From: CAILZL01 sp963748005
Lineage (GTDB): Bacteria; Pseudomonadota; Gammaproteobacteria; Steroidobacterales; Steroidobacteraceae
Assembly: GCA_963748005.1 (NCBI GenBank)
Contig: CAVVHH010000002.1
Coordinates: forward strand, 1,798,001 to 1,862,000
DNA: 64,000 bases
Direction: 5' to 3'
Within the stretch, counting starts at the first letter, position 1. Each line of letters opens with the position of its first letter. Below, one piece after another: positions 36,962 through 46,002 of the stretch. The notes under the pieces were generated by a model. It worked only from the letters and a program-made list of their open reading frames with translations. It had not been told where the DNA came from and did no database searches. Position numbers and translations under genes: made by a program.

Positions 36962-37555
36962 TTACCAGCGAGCATCTTCGTTTGGCTTGGCCGGATCAGC
37001 CGTGATGTTGAGTGCTGCACAGTGGTGATACGAGAAGCCGCCTTCACCCATGCCGTGCTCGGCCATGAACTGGATCACCTGCAGCTGGCAGTCAGTGCAG
37101 TTGATGTTTGGTATCGTAATCTCGGTTTCCCATTTGGCTGTGGCTTTCGCGGTGTGTGGCCACAAGCCGTCCGCCAGGAACGGCGGCTTCGGATCGGTAA
37201 TGATGATGGCGGCAAGCGAGCGTGGACCGCGTTCGGTGTCATGCATGGTGGCCACAGGATCAGAAGGCAGCAAACTTGACTTGCGCGCGAGTGCAATGCG
37301 GTAGTGCCCGGGGTGGAACACCGTCTCCTCCGCAACGATCTTCAGTTTCTGACCGCCCTTCACCGCAGTGACGGCATTGCTCGGTGTGCCGGGATTTGCC
37401 GTGGTACCGCCGCAGGGGGCCAGCTTCTGTGGATCACCCTTTTCGTTCTGGACCAGCGAAGGCACCGGCTCAAGCAGCCTGAAATGCGCATGGGCAGCGG
37501 ACGCGGTGACAGCACCCAGTACGGTCACGGACAGAACCATTATCGAATTCTTCAA
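36962..37555 (-). CDS. SCE4755-type polysaccharide monooxygenase-like exported protein
   Basis: A 197-aa exported protein. The signal peptide ends ...ASAAHA, so cleavage exposes His24 (HFRLLEPVPS) as residue 1 of the mature chain, the classic LPMO histidine-brace position. A second His pair lies in EGGFSYHHCAA, plus NINCTDCQLQVIQFMAEHG, matching what is called the SCE4755 LPMO-like family. Copper-dependent oxidation of a polymer is possible but unproved for this family. I chose TTG 37555: GGGGG lies about 7 bp upstream on the minus strand, and the signal peptide then has normal length. An ATG five codons later is the alternative. Confidence 0.8.
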   Translation of the reverse strand: MKNSIMVLSVTVLGAVTASAAHAHFRLLEPVPSLVQNEKGDPQKLAPCGGTTANPGTPSNAVTAVKGGQKLKIVAEETVFHPGHYRIALARKSSLLPSDPVATMHDTERGPRSLAAIIITDPKPPFLADGLWPHTAKATAKWETEITIPNINCTDCQLQVIQFMAEHGMGEGGFSYHHCAALNITADPAKPNEDARW

Positions 37556-37811
37556 GGCATATCCCCCAAAAAGGTCTTGTTGGACAGGAAGCATAAGCCC
37601 CCTGTTCGGCAGCAGCGATTAATTAAGTGTCATGGGTGCGCAGATTTCAGTCGTCAGTGGATTGTGAACGGGTGTTTCGAAGTTTAATGTTCTGCGCGGC
37701 CGTTCATCGCCCTGTCTCGGCATTCAGTCTGGGACCGTGTGGATGAATATGAGCGCTGCGCGATGGCGCGCAGGATCTGCACACCCTTTGTAAATACAAA
37801 CGAGATCGATC

Positions 37812-38396
37812 ATGAAGCAGACTCACGTAACGCTGGCTGCGATGGCGGCCATTCTGATTTCGGCATCGTTCGCGCAGGCGGCGGGCAGCGGTATGCCCGG
37901 CGACAATGGCAAACCGGGTGGCACTGGCATTCCAGCCGTCCCGACTGGACAGCCCGCGGCCCCGCGCCCACCCCAGCCCAAGCCGGCACGTGCTCCAGCC
38001 GTCGAAGTGGCGCTGGCCGCGGCCAAGGCCATCGCCGAAGCCTGCAAACAGTATCCACTGGGCATTGCCGTGGTGAACTCGATGGGTGAGCCGATTCTCG
38101 TCTACATCCCCGATGGTTCGCGGACGATGCATAGTTATGGGGCCATCCGCAAAGCCTATTCTGCGGTCACCTTCAAGGCGCCGACCTCCGAGTTCATCAG
38201 CAAGGCGCAGCAGGACGCCGCAGTTGCAGACAAGGTCAAAGCCGACCCCAATCTGGTTGCCTATGGCGGCGGCATACCGTTGAAAGTGGGCGATGAGATC
38301 ATCGGCGCGATCGGCGTCAGCGGCGCCGAGCCGGGCGGCCACGACGAGGAATGCGGGCTGATCGGTCTGGAGAAGATCAAGGGGCAATTGAAGTAA
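37812..38396 (+). CDS. Exported GlcG/HbpS-family heme-binding-like protein
   Basis: A 194-aa protein: signal peptide (MKQTHVTLAAMAAILISASFAQAA), a flexible Gly/Pro-rich linker (about 25-62), then a GlcG/HbpS (DUF336) domain with ALAAAKAIAEACKQYPLGIAVVNSMGEPILVYI, RKAYSAVTFK, and YGGGIPLKVGDEIIGAIGVSGA. HbpS homologues bind heme or act with two-component systems; here periplasmic binding is the safest statement. It is divergent from the LPMO-like operon and ends with its own terminator. Confidence 0.9.
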   Translation: MKQTHVTLAAMAAILISASFAQAAGSGMPGDNGKPGGTGIPAVPTGQPAAPRPPQPKPARAPAVEVALAAAKAIAEACKQYPLGIAVVNSMGEPILVYIPDGSRTMHSYGAIRKAYSAVTFKAPTSEFISKAQQDAAVADKVKADPNLVAYGGGIPLKVGDEIIGAIGVSGAEPGGHDEECGLIGLEKIKGQLK

Positions 38397-38422
38397 GGCT
38401 CGTTCGCTACTGCATATCACCA

Positions 38423-38454
38423 GGGCCGGGTCCACATAAGGGTCCGGCCTTTTT
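38423..38454 (+). terminator. Terminator after the HbpS-like gene
   Basis: A 6-bp GC stem GGCCGG (38424-38429) with CCGGCC (38444-38449), a 14-nt loop, and a TTTTT run from 38450, 27 bp after the stop. Confidence 0.75.
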
Positions 38455-38588
38455 ACATTTCAAACAAAGGTATTGGTTGGGAACGCAGAACAGGTGCCGA
38501 AGATATTAGTCGGTCACTGCATTCAACCTTACGGTTCAGCGACGAGGCAATGGGCGCGAGGTTGACAGTGCCTTGTTCAGTTACTCAG

Positions 38589-39215
38589 CTATTGGTCCTT
38601 CGCCAATCCTGCCTTTTTGAGTTCATGCACGGTAGCTGCTGACAGTTCGTTAATCAGCTCAGCCAGTGTCTCCGGGTTGGTCGTTTTGCTGCGACCGCCC
38701 CATACCAGTTTGTTCTGCACAAGCGAGTACACCAGTGTTTCAACATAGACGGTTTTGGTTTCCCTGACAGTGGGTTCGTTCGAGCCAGTCGAGACGGACA
38801 CTGCAAAACCAGTACCGTAATATCCACCCCAGAAGCTGGCATAGTTGGGCTCCTGATAGGGTTGCGTGATGCGGACTTCTCTGTCGACCGCGATCGGCCG
38901 CATCACGACAATACCTTTCACGCCGGCGGCCTCCATGGCAGCGCGCGTTGCTTGTTCATTGCCGGCAAAGGCCTCTGGATACACCGAATACATCTTGTAG
39001 CCCAGCGCGCCATAGGCGGCAATTTGCTGCGCCAGTCTATCTTCTGCCAAACGGCGCTGCGATTCGTCTTTGAGCAGAACAGCCGCCACAACTTTCTGCC
39101 TCTGAAATTCAAGCGGCGTTGCTTCCGGGTCTTTCCATGTCGAACTGAATGTTGATGCACACGCCGACAACAAGACTGCGGCAAGCAGCGTCAGCAGTCT
39201 AAAGCCCTTAATCAT
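38589..39215 (-). CDS. Putative lipoprotein
   Basis: A 208-aa protein with a clear lipobox (LLAAVLLSAC, lipidated Cys19). The mature part has mixed alpha/beta character, starting STWKDPEATPLEF, with KGIVVMRPI and a C-terminal ETLVYSLVQNKLVWGGRSKTTNP segment. This resembles DUF4136-like envelope lipoproteins by eye, but I cannot assign it firmly. It is divergent from the LysR gene. Confidence 0.8.
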   Translation of the reverse strand: MIKGFRLLTLLAAVLLSACASTFSSTWKDPEATPLEFQRQKVVAAVLLKDESQRRLAEDRLAQQIAAYGALGYKMYSVYPEAFAGNEQATRAAMEAAGVKGIVVMRPIAVDREVRITQPYQEPNYASFWGGYYGTGFAVSVSTGSNEPTVRETKTVYVETLVYSLVQNKLVWGGRSKTTNPETLAELINELSAATVHELKKAGLAKDQ

Positions 39216-39265
39216 GTTCTTGCTCCCAGTGATCGATGCTTGGCCGATAATGATTGTACGCGACT

Positions 39266-39292
39266 ATCGATACAGATCTCTTTGATATCGAT
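39266..39292. promoter_or_regulatory. Inverted repeat, possible operator
   Basis: ATCGATA (39266-39272), 13 bases, then TATCGAT (39286-39292). The symmetry and centre spacing suit a dimeric regulator. It lies 51 bp upstream of the lipoprotein start and 207 bp before the LysR start, in their shared divergent region. Confidence 0.4.
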
Positions 39293-39498
39293 GTTGATTT
39301 GCTTCTTATGGCGCTGGTCTGTCCGAACACTGAGGAACCGAACAGATCGTCTGAGACGAGAAGTATCGCGAAACCTCATTAGGCACGGGAAGCGAGTTGA
39401 GGTGTTGCCGCTTGCAATAATTTGCCGAGCGCCAATATCCTTAACACGTTAGATTGGTGGTACCAGCCACCATTTCCGCAGACACAACGAGTAAATGT

Positions 39499-40461
39499 AT
39501 GGACCGGCTTTTGACGATGATGGCCTTTACCAAGGTCGTGCAGTCCGGGAGTTTCTCCGCAGCCGCGTTGGATCTCGGCATTTCGCGAGCCCTGGTATCG
39601 CGGTACATCGCGGATCTGGAGGCACATGTCGGTATTCGCCTGCTGAACCGCACGACACGGTATGTCAAGCCGACCGAGCTGGGTCAGACCTACTGCGCAT
39701 TCTGTAACAAGATTCTCAATGAAATCCGCACCGAAGAGGCAAGTCTCACCCAGTCATATAAGGGTATTGAGGGCAGGATATCCGTTGCATGTCCAAAATG
39801 GATTGGGTTCTCAGCTCTTCCCGACGCCTTGACGGCGTTTTGTACGTTGAACCCCCGAGTGAACTGTGATCTGTCGCTGATCGAGGTTTCGCCCCGATCG
39901 CACAACTTTCTCGAACATGGCTACGACCTTGCGCTCCTCACGAGAACCATTCGTGATTCGCGTATCAAGGCCAAGAAGTTGGCAGACATCAGCTACGTGC
40001 TTGCAGCAACACCTCGGTACCTGGCCGAACATGGGCGGCCGGAACAACCGCAGGACTTGAGGAAGCATGCTTGCCTGGTGCAGTTTTCGGATCCTATCTG
40101 GTCTTTCGAAAACGGCAAGGAATCGATATCGATCAAAACATACTCGCGCTTCACCTCCAACACCTACACCGTACTTTGCAGGGCGGCTCTGGGCGGACTT
40201 GGCATTGCCATGTTGCCATACCATCTTGCGTTGCCGCATGTGCTGGCCGGTCAGCTGGAGCTGGTTCTGGAAAAGTTTTCGCTCGATGAGCGGCCGCTTT
40301 ACGCGGCCTTTACGCCGGGCGTTACACCGCCGCAGAAAGTGCGCAGTCTGATTGCCTTTCTGAGCGACTGGTTCGTGCGTCATCCTCTCAAACCTGCTCT
40401 GACCGGGCGGAGCCAGGTACCCACAGCCGTCATTCATAACGGCGAAGATTACGAGTCGTAG
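39499..40461 (+). CDS. LysR-family transcriptional regulator
   Basis: A 320-aa LysR protein. The N-terminal winged helix-turn-helix is FTKVVQSGSFSAAALDLGISRALVSRYIADLEAHVGIRLLNRTTR, and the rest is the effector-binding periplasmic-binding-protein-like domain. It is flanked by exported hydrolase genes and the TonB receptor, so control of that island is the natural guess. ATG 39499 (MDRLLTMMAF) matches family starts; the in-frame ATG at 39454 would add a non-homologous leader. The lipoprotein is divergent and the amidohydrolase convergent. Confidence 0.93.
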   Translation: MDRLLTMMAFTKVVQSGSFSAAALDLGISRALVSRYIADLEAHVGIRLLNRTTRYVKPTELGQTYCAFCNKILNEIRTEEASLTQSYKGIEGRISVACPKWIGFSALPDALTAFCTLNPRVNCDLSLIEVSPRSHNFLEHGYDLALLTRTIRDSRIKAKKLADISYVLAATPRYLAEHGRPEQPQDLRKHACLVQFSDPIWSFENGKESISIKTYSRFTSNTYTVLCRAALGGLGIAMLPYHLALPHVLAGQLELVLEKFSLDERPLYAAFTPGVTPPQKVRSLIAFLSDWFVRHPLKPALTGRSQVPTAVIHNGEDYES

Positions 40462-40560
40462 CGATGCGCTCGAACGCTACAACTCCGCGCTTGCTAGAGA
40501 GAAGACGGTGGCAAAGAGCGTCAGCACGATGGGCCGCTTTGACTTCAAATGAAGTCTCAC

Positions 40561-41502
40561 TCATCCGATCGACAGGCCGCCGCAGCCCTTGAGCACTCGC
40601 TCGATGTTGCGATGGGCGACGGCTTCCTCGATATCTTGCGACAGCGGTGCGAAGGCGGCACGGGCGGAAGCCAGCTTGTCGGCGATGCCCTGGACGCTCT
40701 CGACGGACTGAATGTCCATGGCGAACATGAACCGGTCGGGGAAGCGCTCGATCACGGCGCGCCACTCGGGCTTCAGCGAACCATCGGCGGCCAGTGCGGC
40801 CTGTGGTCGCGGCGGTTCACCCGGACGTGGCGGCGAGAGTGGGCCCGAGAGATCGAAGTGGAGGTTCGGATGCGCCCCAAGCAGTCGACCGATTACCTCC
40901 GCTCCGATGCCTCCGCCACCATGGGCGATGATGAACGGGACGTGCGGGTGGGTTGAGATAATGCGCTCGACCGCCGCCATCGTCTCCGGCTCCACCAGGC
41001 TGACATGCATGTTCACCGGTGTGGCCTTCGCCTCGGCGGCGTCGTAGATCTTGATCCGGCGTGGATCCGAGACGAAGGCCGCGTCACTCACCTGCTCGTT
41101 CGGCGGTGGCAGCCGCGTCGCTATCTCGCCGAAACCACAGAAGCCGCTCTGGTCGCGGGCGCGAACAAATTCAGCGGCGGTGTCGTCGGTCAGCACCGAG
41201 TTCTGCAGCGCCGACAGGCTGAGCCAGGGAATTACATAGCCGGGATTCTTCCTGGCCACCGCCAGCACCGGAGCAGGGTCGGGCCACATGATGAGCACGC
41301 CGCCGACACCGGCCTTGCGGAAAGCGGCGATTTCATCGTCCGCCGACATGGCCTTGAACAGGTGCGAGTGGGCGTCGACGTACCGGACGTTTCTTGGCTC
41401 GGCAGCTCGCGAATCGGGCGCGACGAAGGCGGCGACGAGCAGGCCGATGACTGCCCAGTGGCTGCGATGGGCCTGTTGAATCAACGCCGGCAGGCCCACC
41501 AT
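40561..41502 (-). CDS. Exported amidohydrolase-2 family protein
   Basis: A 313-aa amidohydrolase-like TIM barrel with an N-terminal hydrophobic segment (SHWAVIGLLVAAFVA, likely signal peptide with cleavage near SRAA). The metal motif is VDAHSH (His45, His47), with a mid-barrel His in VNMHVSL, IIAHGGGG, and a C-terminal Asp in FMFAMD. It differs enough from the amidohydrolase at 34.6 kb to be a separate paralogue. It is 96 bp downstream of the TonB receptor on the same strand and may be cotranscribed with it. Confidence 0.85.
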   Translation of the reverse strand: MVGLPALIQQAHRSHWAVIGLLVAAFVAPDSRAAEPRNVRYVDAHSHLFKAMSADDEIAAFRKAGVGGVLIMWPDPAPVLAVARKNPGYVIPWLSLSALQNSVLTDDTAAEFVRARDQSGFCGFGEIATRLPPPNEQVSDAAFVSDPRRIKIYDAAEAKATPVNMHVSLVEPETMAAVERIISTHPHVPFIIAHGGGGIGAEVIGRLLGAHPNLHFDLSGPLSPPRPGEPPRPQAALAADGSLKPEWRAVIERFPDRFMFAMDIQSVESVQGIADKLASARAAFAPLSQDIEEAVAHRNIERVLKGCGGLSIG

Positions 41503-41598
41503 GAGTTTCTCCCCAGTGCAGAGATAAATCGTTGCAGATAGGGCGGCCCAAGTATGGGCCGCTATGTAGACAAAGCTGCGTTGTGAACTGCGCGCAGG

Positions 41599-44421
41599 CT
41601 AGAACTTGGCGCGCAACCCCACGGTGTAGGCACGGCCCAGTGGGTCGTCGTAAATCACGAAAGTGGTTTGCTGCCCGGGGATGGTCTGGCCGCCGTAGAA
41701 CGACGCCGGAGGTGCGGGCTGATTAAACAGGTTGCCGACGGTGAGGAACAGCTCGTTCTGCCACCCATTCCCCTTCATCTGGTAGGCCAGGTTCAGGTTG
41801 GTGAATGACGCTGACGGTACTTTGCCGGTCGATATCACGTGAGTCGGGTCCCCGGACAACCTCAAGCTCGTGCGCCAGCGTGTCTGGACGTCGACGGAGA
41901 AATTTTCCAGCGGACTGAACCGGAGGAACAGCGTGTTCCGCCACACTGGAGCCGAGGTGACTCCGTTGGTGCCGAATGCAGCACCGCCCTGATTGAGCGT
42001 GACGATGCCAGGCTGCTTGTACAGGATGTTTGGCTGATAGGTGGTCAGCAACCGGATCGAAGCCGGCCGTTCGAACACGCGCGTGGCGTAGTTGACCTCG
42101 AAGTCGACGCCGTTGGTGTCCTGCTCGGCGATATTGATCTGCTTCGTATATACAGTCGTCGGAGCGTTGGCCGGTGTCGTATTCGTATAAGGGAACGGAC
42201 GGACGTATAGCTGGCAATAGGCGGATGCGCCGAGGCTTTCGTTGCAGGTTCGCTGGTAGGTCGGATTGATCGGCAGCAGCTGCAGAATTGCGTTGGTGAC
42301 CTTGATGTTGAAATAGTCCACCGCCACGCTGAAGCCCGGCAACCCCGTCGGCCTGAACACCAGACCGGCGGTCCAGGTATCACCCTGTTCGGCGGTCAGG
42401 TCCGGGTTGCCACCGGAGATTTGAGTCACGTTGGTTGGGCTGGTGCCGGTCAACAGATCGTTGAAGCCGCCCACCGTTGTCGAAGTCGGAGCGTAGAGGT
42501 CATCGAGTGTGGGCGCCCGGATATCGCGGGACCGTGTGCCGCGCAGACGCCAATCATCATTCAAGTGCCAGTCGATGCCGGCCTTCCACGTCGTATAGTT
42601 GCCGCTCGTGCTGTACGAGGTGTAACGCACCGCCCCATTGAAGTTCAGCGATTGCGCGAGGAACACGTCTTTCAGCAACGGCACGTCGACTTCGAACGCA
42701 CCCTCCTTCACCGTCTGGTCCACCTCCGAGCGTGCGGCAACCGTGCTGTTCCAGATTGTCGTGTTCGCGGTGCAGGGGTTGTAGCGGATGCCTGTGCAGT
42801 CAAGCCGGTCGCTCGGCAGCGCGTCGCTGTCGCCACGGTAGGTGACCTTGCGCCATTCGGCCGACAGCGCCGCGTTCACCGGCCCCGCCCAGGTCGAGAA
42901 CAACGGACCGCTGAGGCTGCCTGACACATCGTCCATGCGGGTGTTGGCGGTGAAACTCGTCTTGCCCCGGTAGTAGTCGACCGCCGCCGGATTGTCCGAG
43001 GTCGGACCGAAGGGGTTCAGCGGTATGCAGCCAGGATATTGGCTGGGGTTGGTCACGCTGACGTTACAGACGGTCTGTCCGTTGCTGACTACCGCGTCCA
43101 GGGCCGCAAACAGTCTGCCGTTGTGCAAGTTGTTGCTGGTCTGCGTGAGTTTCGCCGCAGAGTGGACCAGGCCCACGTTCCACTTGTAGTCGTTGCCTAA
43201 CTCACCTTCCAGGCCTCCATTGAAGAAGACCTGACGCTCAGTAGCCTCCGTTTCGTTTCTCGCTACATCCTGCATCGATTTGCGGAACGTGAATGTCGTC
43301 TGGTTGGCATTCACCAGTTGCGTCCGGTAGGCCGCGGGCAGGAAGGCGTTGTCCCGACTCAGCGTGACATTGTTCAGCTGCGACCAGGTGGTGAATACGG
43401 GATTCACTTTGTCATTGCCGGCGACCTCGAGGTATCCGTGGATCGCGTCCGTAAAGTCGTAGTCGAACCGGCCGAAGAGTTGGTGACTGCGTGCCGGCGT
43501 CTTCAACGTCGTGTCGTAGTAGATGCCATCGCCACCGAGCTCGATGCCGGCCGTGCCGGACGCGGTTCCCTTGGCAAACGTCGAAAGCACGCCATTCGCA
43601 TTGAACGTCTGGCCATTGAGAGCGCCATTGGTGATCAGCCCACCAAAGGTCTGGTTGTTTACGCGGGCGTACGGTGTCAGGTAATAGGGGACGGTCGCAT
43701 TGCCCAAGCCCTGTACCGACCAGACCTTGTGGTCGGGGTCGCGCGACGAACGTGCATCCACGCCCTGGTCGTCACGATATTCGTAACTGCCCTCGATGTG
43801 GCCTCGGCCGTCGAACAGGTCCATGCCGCCGGCAATGCCGACATTGTAGGAAATGTCATCGCCAAGCTCGGTTCGGCCGTACTGTGCGTGAGCCTTGACC
43901 CCATTGAAGTTACGGTCAGTGATGAAGTTGACCACGCCGGTTACGGCGTCGGAGCCGTACACCGCCGAGGCGCCACCGGTGACCACGTCTACGCGCTGCA
44001 GCAGTTGCTGAGGGATCATGTCGGTGTCAACGATGCCGGTCACGTTGGTCGGTGGCACACGGTGGCCGTCGAACAGGATCAGGGTGCGCACCGCGCCCAT
44101 GTTGCGCAGATTCAGGAAGCTGCCCGCGGAATTGCCCCCGCCCGTTTGCGAGGCCGTGCCGCTGTTAGGGTTACTCAGCTGACCCCGGCTGCCGGAGAAC
44201 GTTGGAAGTGTGTTCAGCGCCTCGGACACCGTGGTCGGCACGGTCCGCAACGCGTCCTCGACCGTCACGACAGTGACCGGCGTAGGACTGGCGTCCCCGT
44301 TCGTGATCACGCGGGAACCGGTGACGACGATCTCGCTCAACTCATTGCTGGTCGCCGTTTGTGCTTGCACAGCTGTTGAAGTCAGTGCCAGCACCGCCGC
44401 TACGTTCATGATTGATCTCAT
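41599..44421 (-). CDS. TonB-dependent outer-membrane receptor
   Basis: A 940-aa receptor. A signal peptide (MRSIMNVAAVLALTSTAVQA) is followed by a plug domain beginning NELSEIVVTGSR and containing the family core VDVVTGGASAVYGSDAVTGVVNFI. A large beta-barrel follows, ending LGRAYTVGLRAKF with the expected C-terminal aromatic Phe. It uses TonB-derived energy to import a bulky substrate, not necessarily a siderophore; receptors of this plug type often take up carbohydrates or aromatics. GGGGGAG lies 6 bp upstream of ATG 44421. It is divergent from the VOC-transporter operon. Confidence 0.96.
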   Translation of the reverse strand: MRSIMNVAAVLALTSTAVQAQTATSNELSEIVVTGSRVITNGDASPTPVTVVTVEDALRTVPTTVSEALNTLPTFSGSRGQLSNPNSGTASQTGGGNSAGSFLNLRNMGAVRTLILFDGHRVPPTNVTGIVDTDMIPQQLLQRVDVVTGGASAVYGSDAVTGVVNFITDRNFNGVKAHAQYGRTELGDDISYNVGIAGGMDLFDGRGHIEGSYEYRDDQGVDARSSRDPDHKVWSVQGLGNATVPYYLTPYARVNNQTFGGLITNGALNGQTFNANGVLSTFAKGTASGTAGIELGGDGIYYDTTLKTPARSHQLFGRFDYDFTDAIHGYLEVAGNDKVNPVFTTWSQLNNVTLSRDNAFLPAAYRTQLVNANQTTFTFRKSMQDVARNETEATERQVFFNGGLEGELGNDYKWNVGLVHSAAKLTQTSNNLHNGRLFAALDAVVSNGQTVCNVSVTNPSQYPGCIPLNPFGPTSDNPAAVDYYRGKTSFTANTRMDDVSGSLSGPLFSTWAGPVNAALSAEWRKVTYRGDSDALPSDRLDCTGIRYNPCTANTTIWNSTVAARSEVDQTVKEGAFEVDVPLLKDVFLAQSLNFNGAVRYTSYSTSGNYTTWKAGIDWHLNDDWRLRGTRSRDIRAPTLDDLYAPTSTTVGGFNDLLTGTSPTNVTQISGGNPDLTAEQGDTWTAGLVFRPTGLPGFSVAVDYFNIKVTNAILQLLPINPTYQRTCNESLGASAYCQLYVRPFPYTNTTPANAPTTVYTKQINIAEQDTNGVDFEVNYATRVFERPASIRLLTTYQPNILYKQPGIVTLNQGGAAFGTNGVTSAPVWRNTLFLRFSPLENFSVDVQTRWRTSLRLSGDPTHVISTGKVPSASFTNLNLAYQMKGNGWQNELFLTVGNLFNQPAPPASFYGGQTIPGQQTTFVIYDDPLGRAYTVGLRAKF

Positions 44422-44720
44422 CGCGCACTCCCCCTTGAATACTTATTGATTGCCAACAGCCGGCTTGTCCGCCGAGGCGCTGTGCACACGCGTGCACTTA
44501 CATTGTATGCATATTCGTATGCGTAATTGTATACGTAAAGTGTACTCAGCTGTTCTTAGACTGCAAAACAGCGCGTTCGATTGTGTACTAATGTTATCCA
44601 TACTTGTACGATTTATGCAAATATCATACATTTCATTTTTTCAATCACGGCAGCCAAACTGGAGCAGGTGAAATCTCACGATGGATGGCGGGCGCAAAGC
44701 CGGAAACAAGCTGAGGAACC
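44422..44720. other. AT-rich divergent control region
   Basis: A 299-bp region between the TonB receptor and the VOC operon. It is clearly more AT-rich than its surroundings and carries no convincing gene; the 60-70-aa frames in it are Arg/Ile/Cys-rich and unlike proteins. It contains the GTGCAC pair and three 12-bp tandem repeats described separately. Confidence 0.6.
44483..44545. promoter_or_regulatory. Tandem 12-bp repeats and paired GTGCAC sites
   Basis: Three head-to-tail 12-mers start at 44505, 44517 and 44529: GTATGCATATTC, GTATGCGTAATT, GTATACGTAAAG, followed by TGTAC. Just before them are two GTGCAC palindromic hexamers 10 bp apart. The 12-bp period places copies on nearly one face of the helix. 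It is most likely a multi-site operator for the island's divergent promoters. Confidence 0.5.
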
Positions 44721-45140
44721 ATGTTCAAATATCTCCACCACGTTAACTACGTGGTCGAAAACCTCGATGCCATGATCGAGTACCTTGAAAAGAATTTCGG
44801 CATGAAGCCTGAGCGCGTCGAGATCAGCAAAGGCAACCACCCGGCAAAGGAGGCCGTCTATTTCGCAGGCATTACCGAGATCCAGGTGGTGGAGCCACTG
44901 GATACGACGTCAGCAGCCGCCAAACACCTCGCCAAGCATGGGCCGGGCGTGACCCATGTGGCGTGGGGCGTGAAGAATAGTGAGACCTTGTTCCAGCACC
45001 TCATGGAAAACGGCAATGTGAGCCGACGTCCCGCGGTCAGCGTTGCCCCGCGCGGCTACAAGACCATCAATATTGAACCCTCCGCCGTCTCACACGGCGT
45101 GGGTTTTCAGCTGATCGAAGATCCCGAGCACGATGTCTGA
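44721..45140 (+). CDS. VOC-family (glyoxalase/bleomycin-resistance fold) protein
   Basis: A 139-aa vicinal-oxygen-chelate protein. It has YLHHVNYVVENLDAMIEYLEKNFGM at the start (metal His), VVEPLDT at the mid-domain Glu position, and a second module VTHVAWGVKN with a C-terminal FQLIED (Glu). This is closest by eye to methylmalonyl-CoA epimerase or lactoylglutathione-lyase-like members, but the family also includes ring-cleavage dioxygenases. It is the first gene of the + strand catabolic operon, so the substrate is probably an intermediate of that pathway. Confidence 0.88.
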   Translation: MFKYLHHVNYVVENLDAMIEYLEKNFGMKPERVEISKGNHPAKEAVYFAGITEIQVVEPLDTTSAAAKHLAKHGPGVTHVAWGVKNSETLFQHLMENGNVSRRPAVSVAPRGYKTINIEPSAVSHGVGFQLIEDPEHDV

Positions 45141-45181
45141 GCGTGGCCAGAGACGACTCGCGACATAGAGGCGGATAAAAA

Positions 45182-45976
45182 TTGCGCATCATCGATTCAC
45201 ATGTCCATACGGGCGCCAACTGGGCAGAGCCGGTTGAGGTTCTGCTCCATCAGATGCAAACCAATGGCGTGTCCCATGCTGTGCTCATTGGACACAATGG
45301 CAATTATCACAACGAATATCTGCTGGAATGCGTCCGACGTTATCCAGGAAAGTTCAAGGCTGTGGGGCTGGTCGATGCGCTGGATCCGAACAGAATAAAA
45401 ATACTCGAAACCTTCCATAGACAGGGAGGCTCCGGCATCCGGATCAATCTCAGGAAAGAAAATGAATGGGATCCCGATGACGTTCTTTTCAAGGTGGTTG
45501 GCGACCTCGGCATGATTGTGAGCGCAATCGGCGAAGCCGGAAATTTCGGCTCGGCGCGGTTCAAGAAGTTGCTCGATAACTGTCCAGATACCCAATTCTC
45601 TCTGGAGCATCTGGCTCGCAATCCCGGCTCTGATGTCATTCAGACACCCTATTCGGGATACGCAGAAGCACTGGAGTGCGCACGCTGGCCGAACACAACT
45701 ATCAAGGTGCCCGGGCTTGGTGAAATCATGAAGCGGCCCGGCAGATTGCCGGCCGGCAGGCCGTGGGATACGGTTCCACCTCACTATGAAATGGCAAAAG
45801 CTGCATTCGGCGTGCAGAGAATGATGTGGGGATCAAATTTTCCGCCGTGTGCAGCGAAAGAGGGCTATCGGAACGCTCTGAACTGGGTTCGTGCTTTGCC
45901 GGTCTTCCAGAACGGCGATGACGCCGAATGGGTTTTTGGCAAGTCTGCAGCAAAGCTCTGGGGCTTTGCGGATTAA
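45182..45976 (+). CDS. Amidohydrolase-2 family enzyme (cytoplasmic)
   Basis: A 264-aa TIM-barrel amidohydrolase without a signal peptide. It begins directly with the metal motif RIIDSHVHTG (His7, His9). Later pieces include GSGIRINLRKENEW, SLEHLARNPG and the barrel-end MMWGSNFPPCA, with Asn where many relatives have Asp. Relatives in this superfamily hydrolyse pyrone or sugar lactones, hydrate oxalomesaconate or decarboxylate aromatic acids. The start is TTG 45182 (GAGGCGGA about 8 bp upstream). It sits between the VOC gene and the TctCBA transporter. Confidence 0.87.
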   Translation: MRIIDSHVHTGANWAEPVEVLLHQMQTNGVSHAVLIGHNGNYHNEYLLECVRRYPGKFKAVGLVDALDPNRIKILETFHRQGGSGIRINLRKENEWDPDDVLFKVVGDLGMIVSAIGEAGNFGSARFKKLLDNCPDTQFSLEHLARNPGSDVIQTPYSGYAEALECARWPNTTIKVPGLGEIMKRPGRLPAGRPWDTVPPHYEMAKAAFGVQRMMWGSNFPPCAAKEGYRNALNWVRALPVFQNGDDAEWVFGKSAAKLWGFAD

Positions 45977-46002
45977 GAAGATTGCGTATCAGAGGGGATG
46001 GC

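Noticed and set aside
37704..38435. 243-codon minus-strand frame over the HbpS-like gene
   Set aside because: Arg/Cys/His-rich with no motif; the plus strand has a signal peptide and family domain.
43318..44379. 353-codon frame antisense to the TonB receptor
   Set aside because: Val/Arg/Gly-rich shadow with no motifs; the receptor plug is unmistakable on the minus strand.
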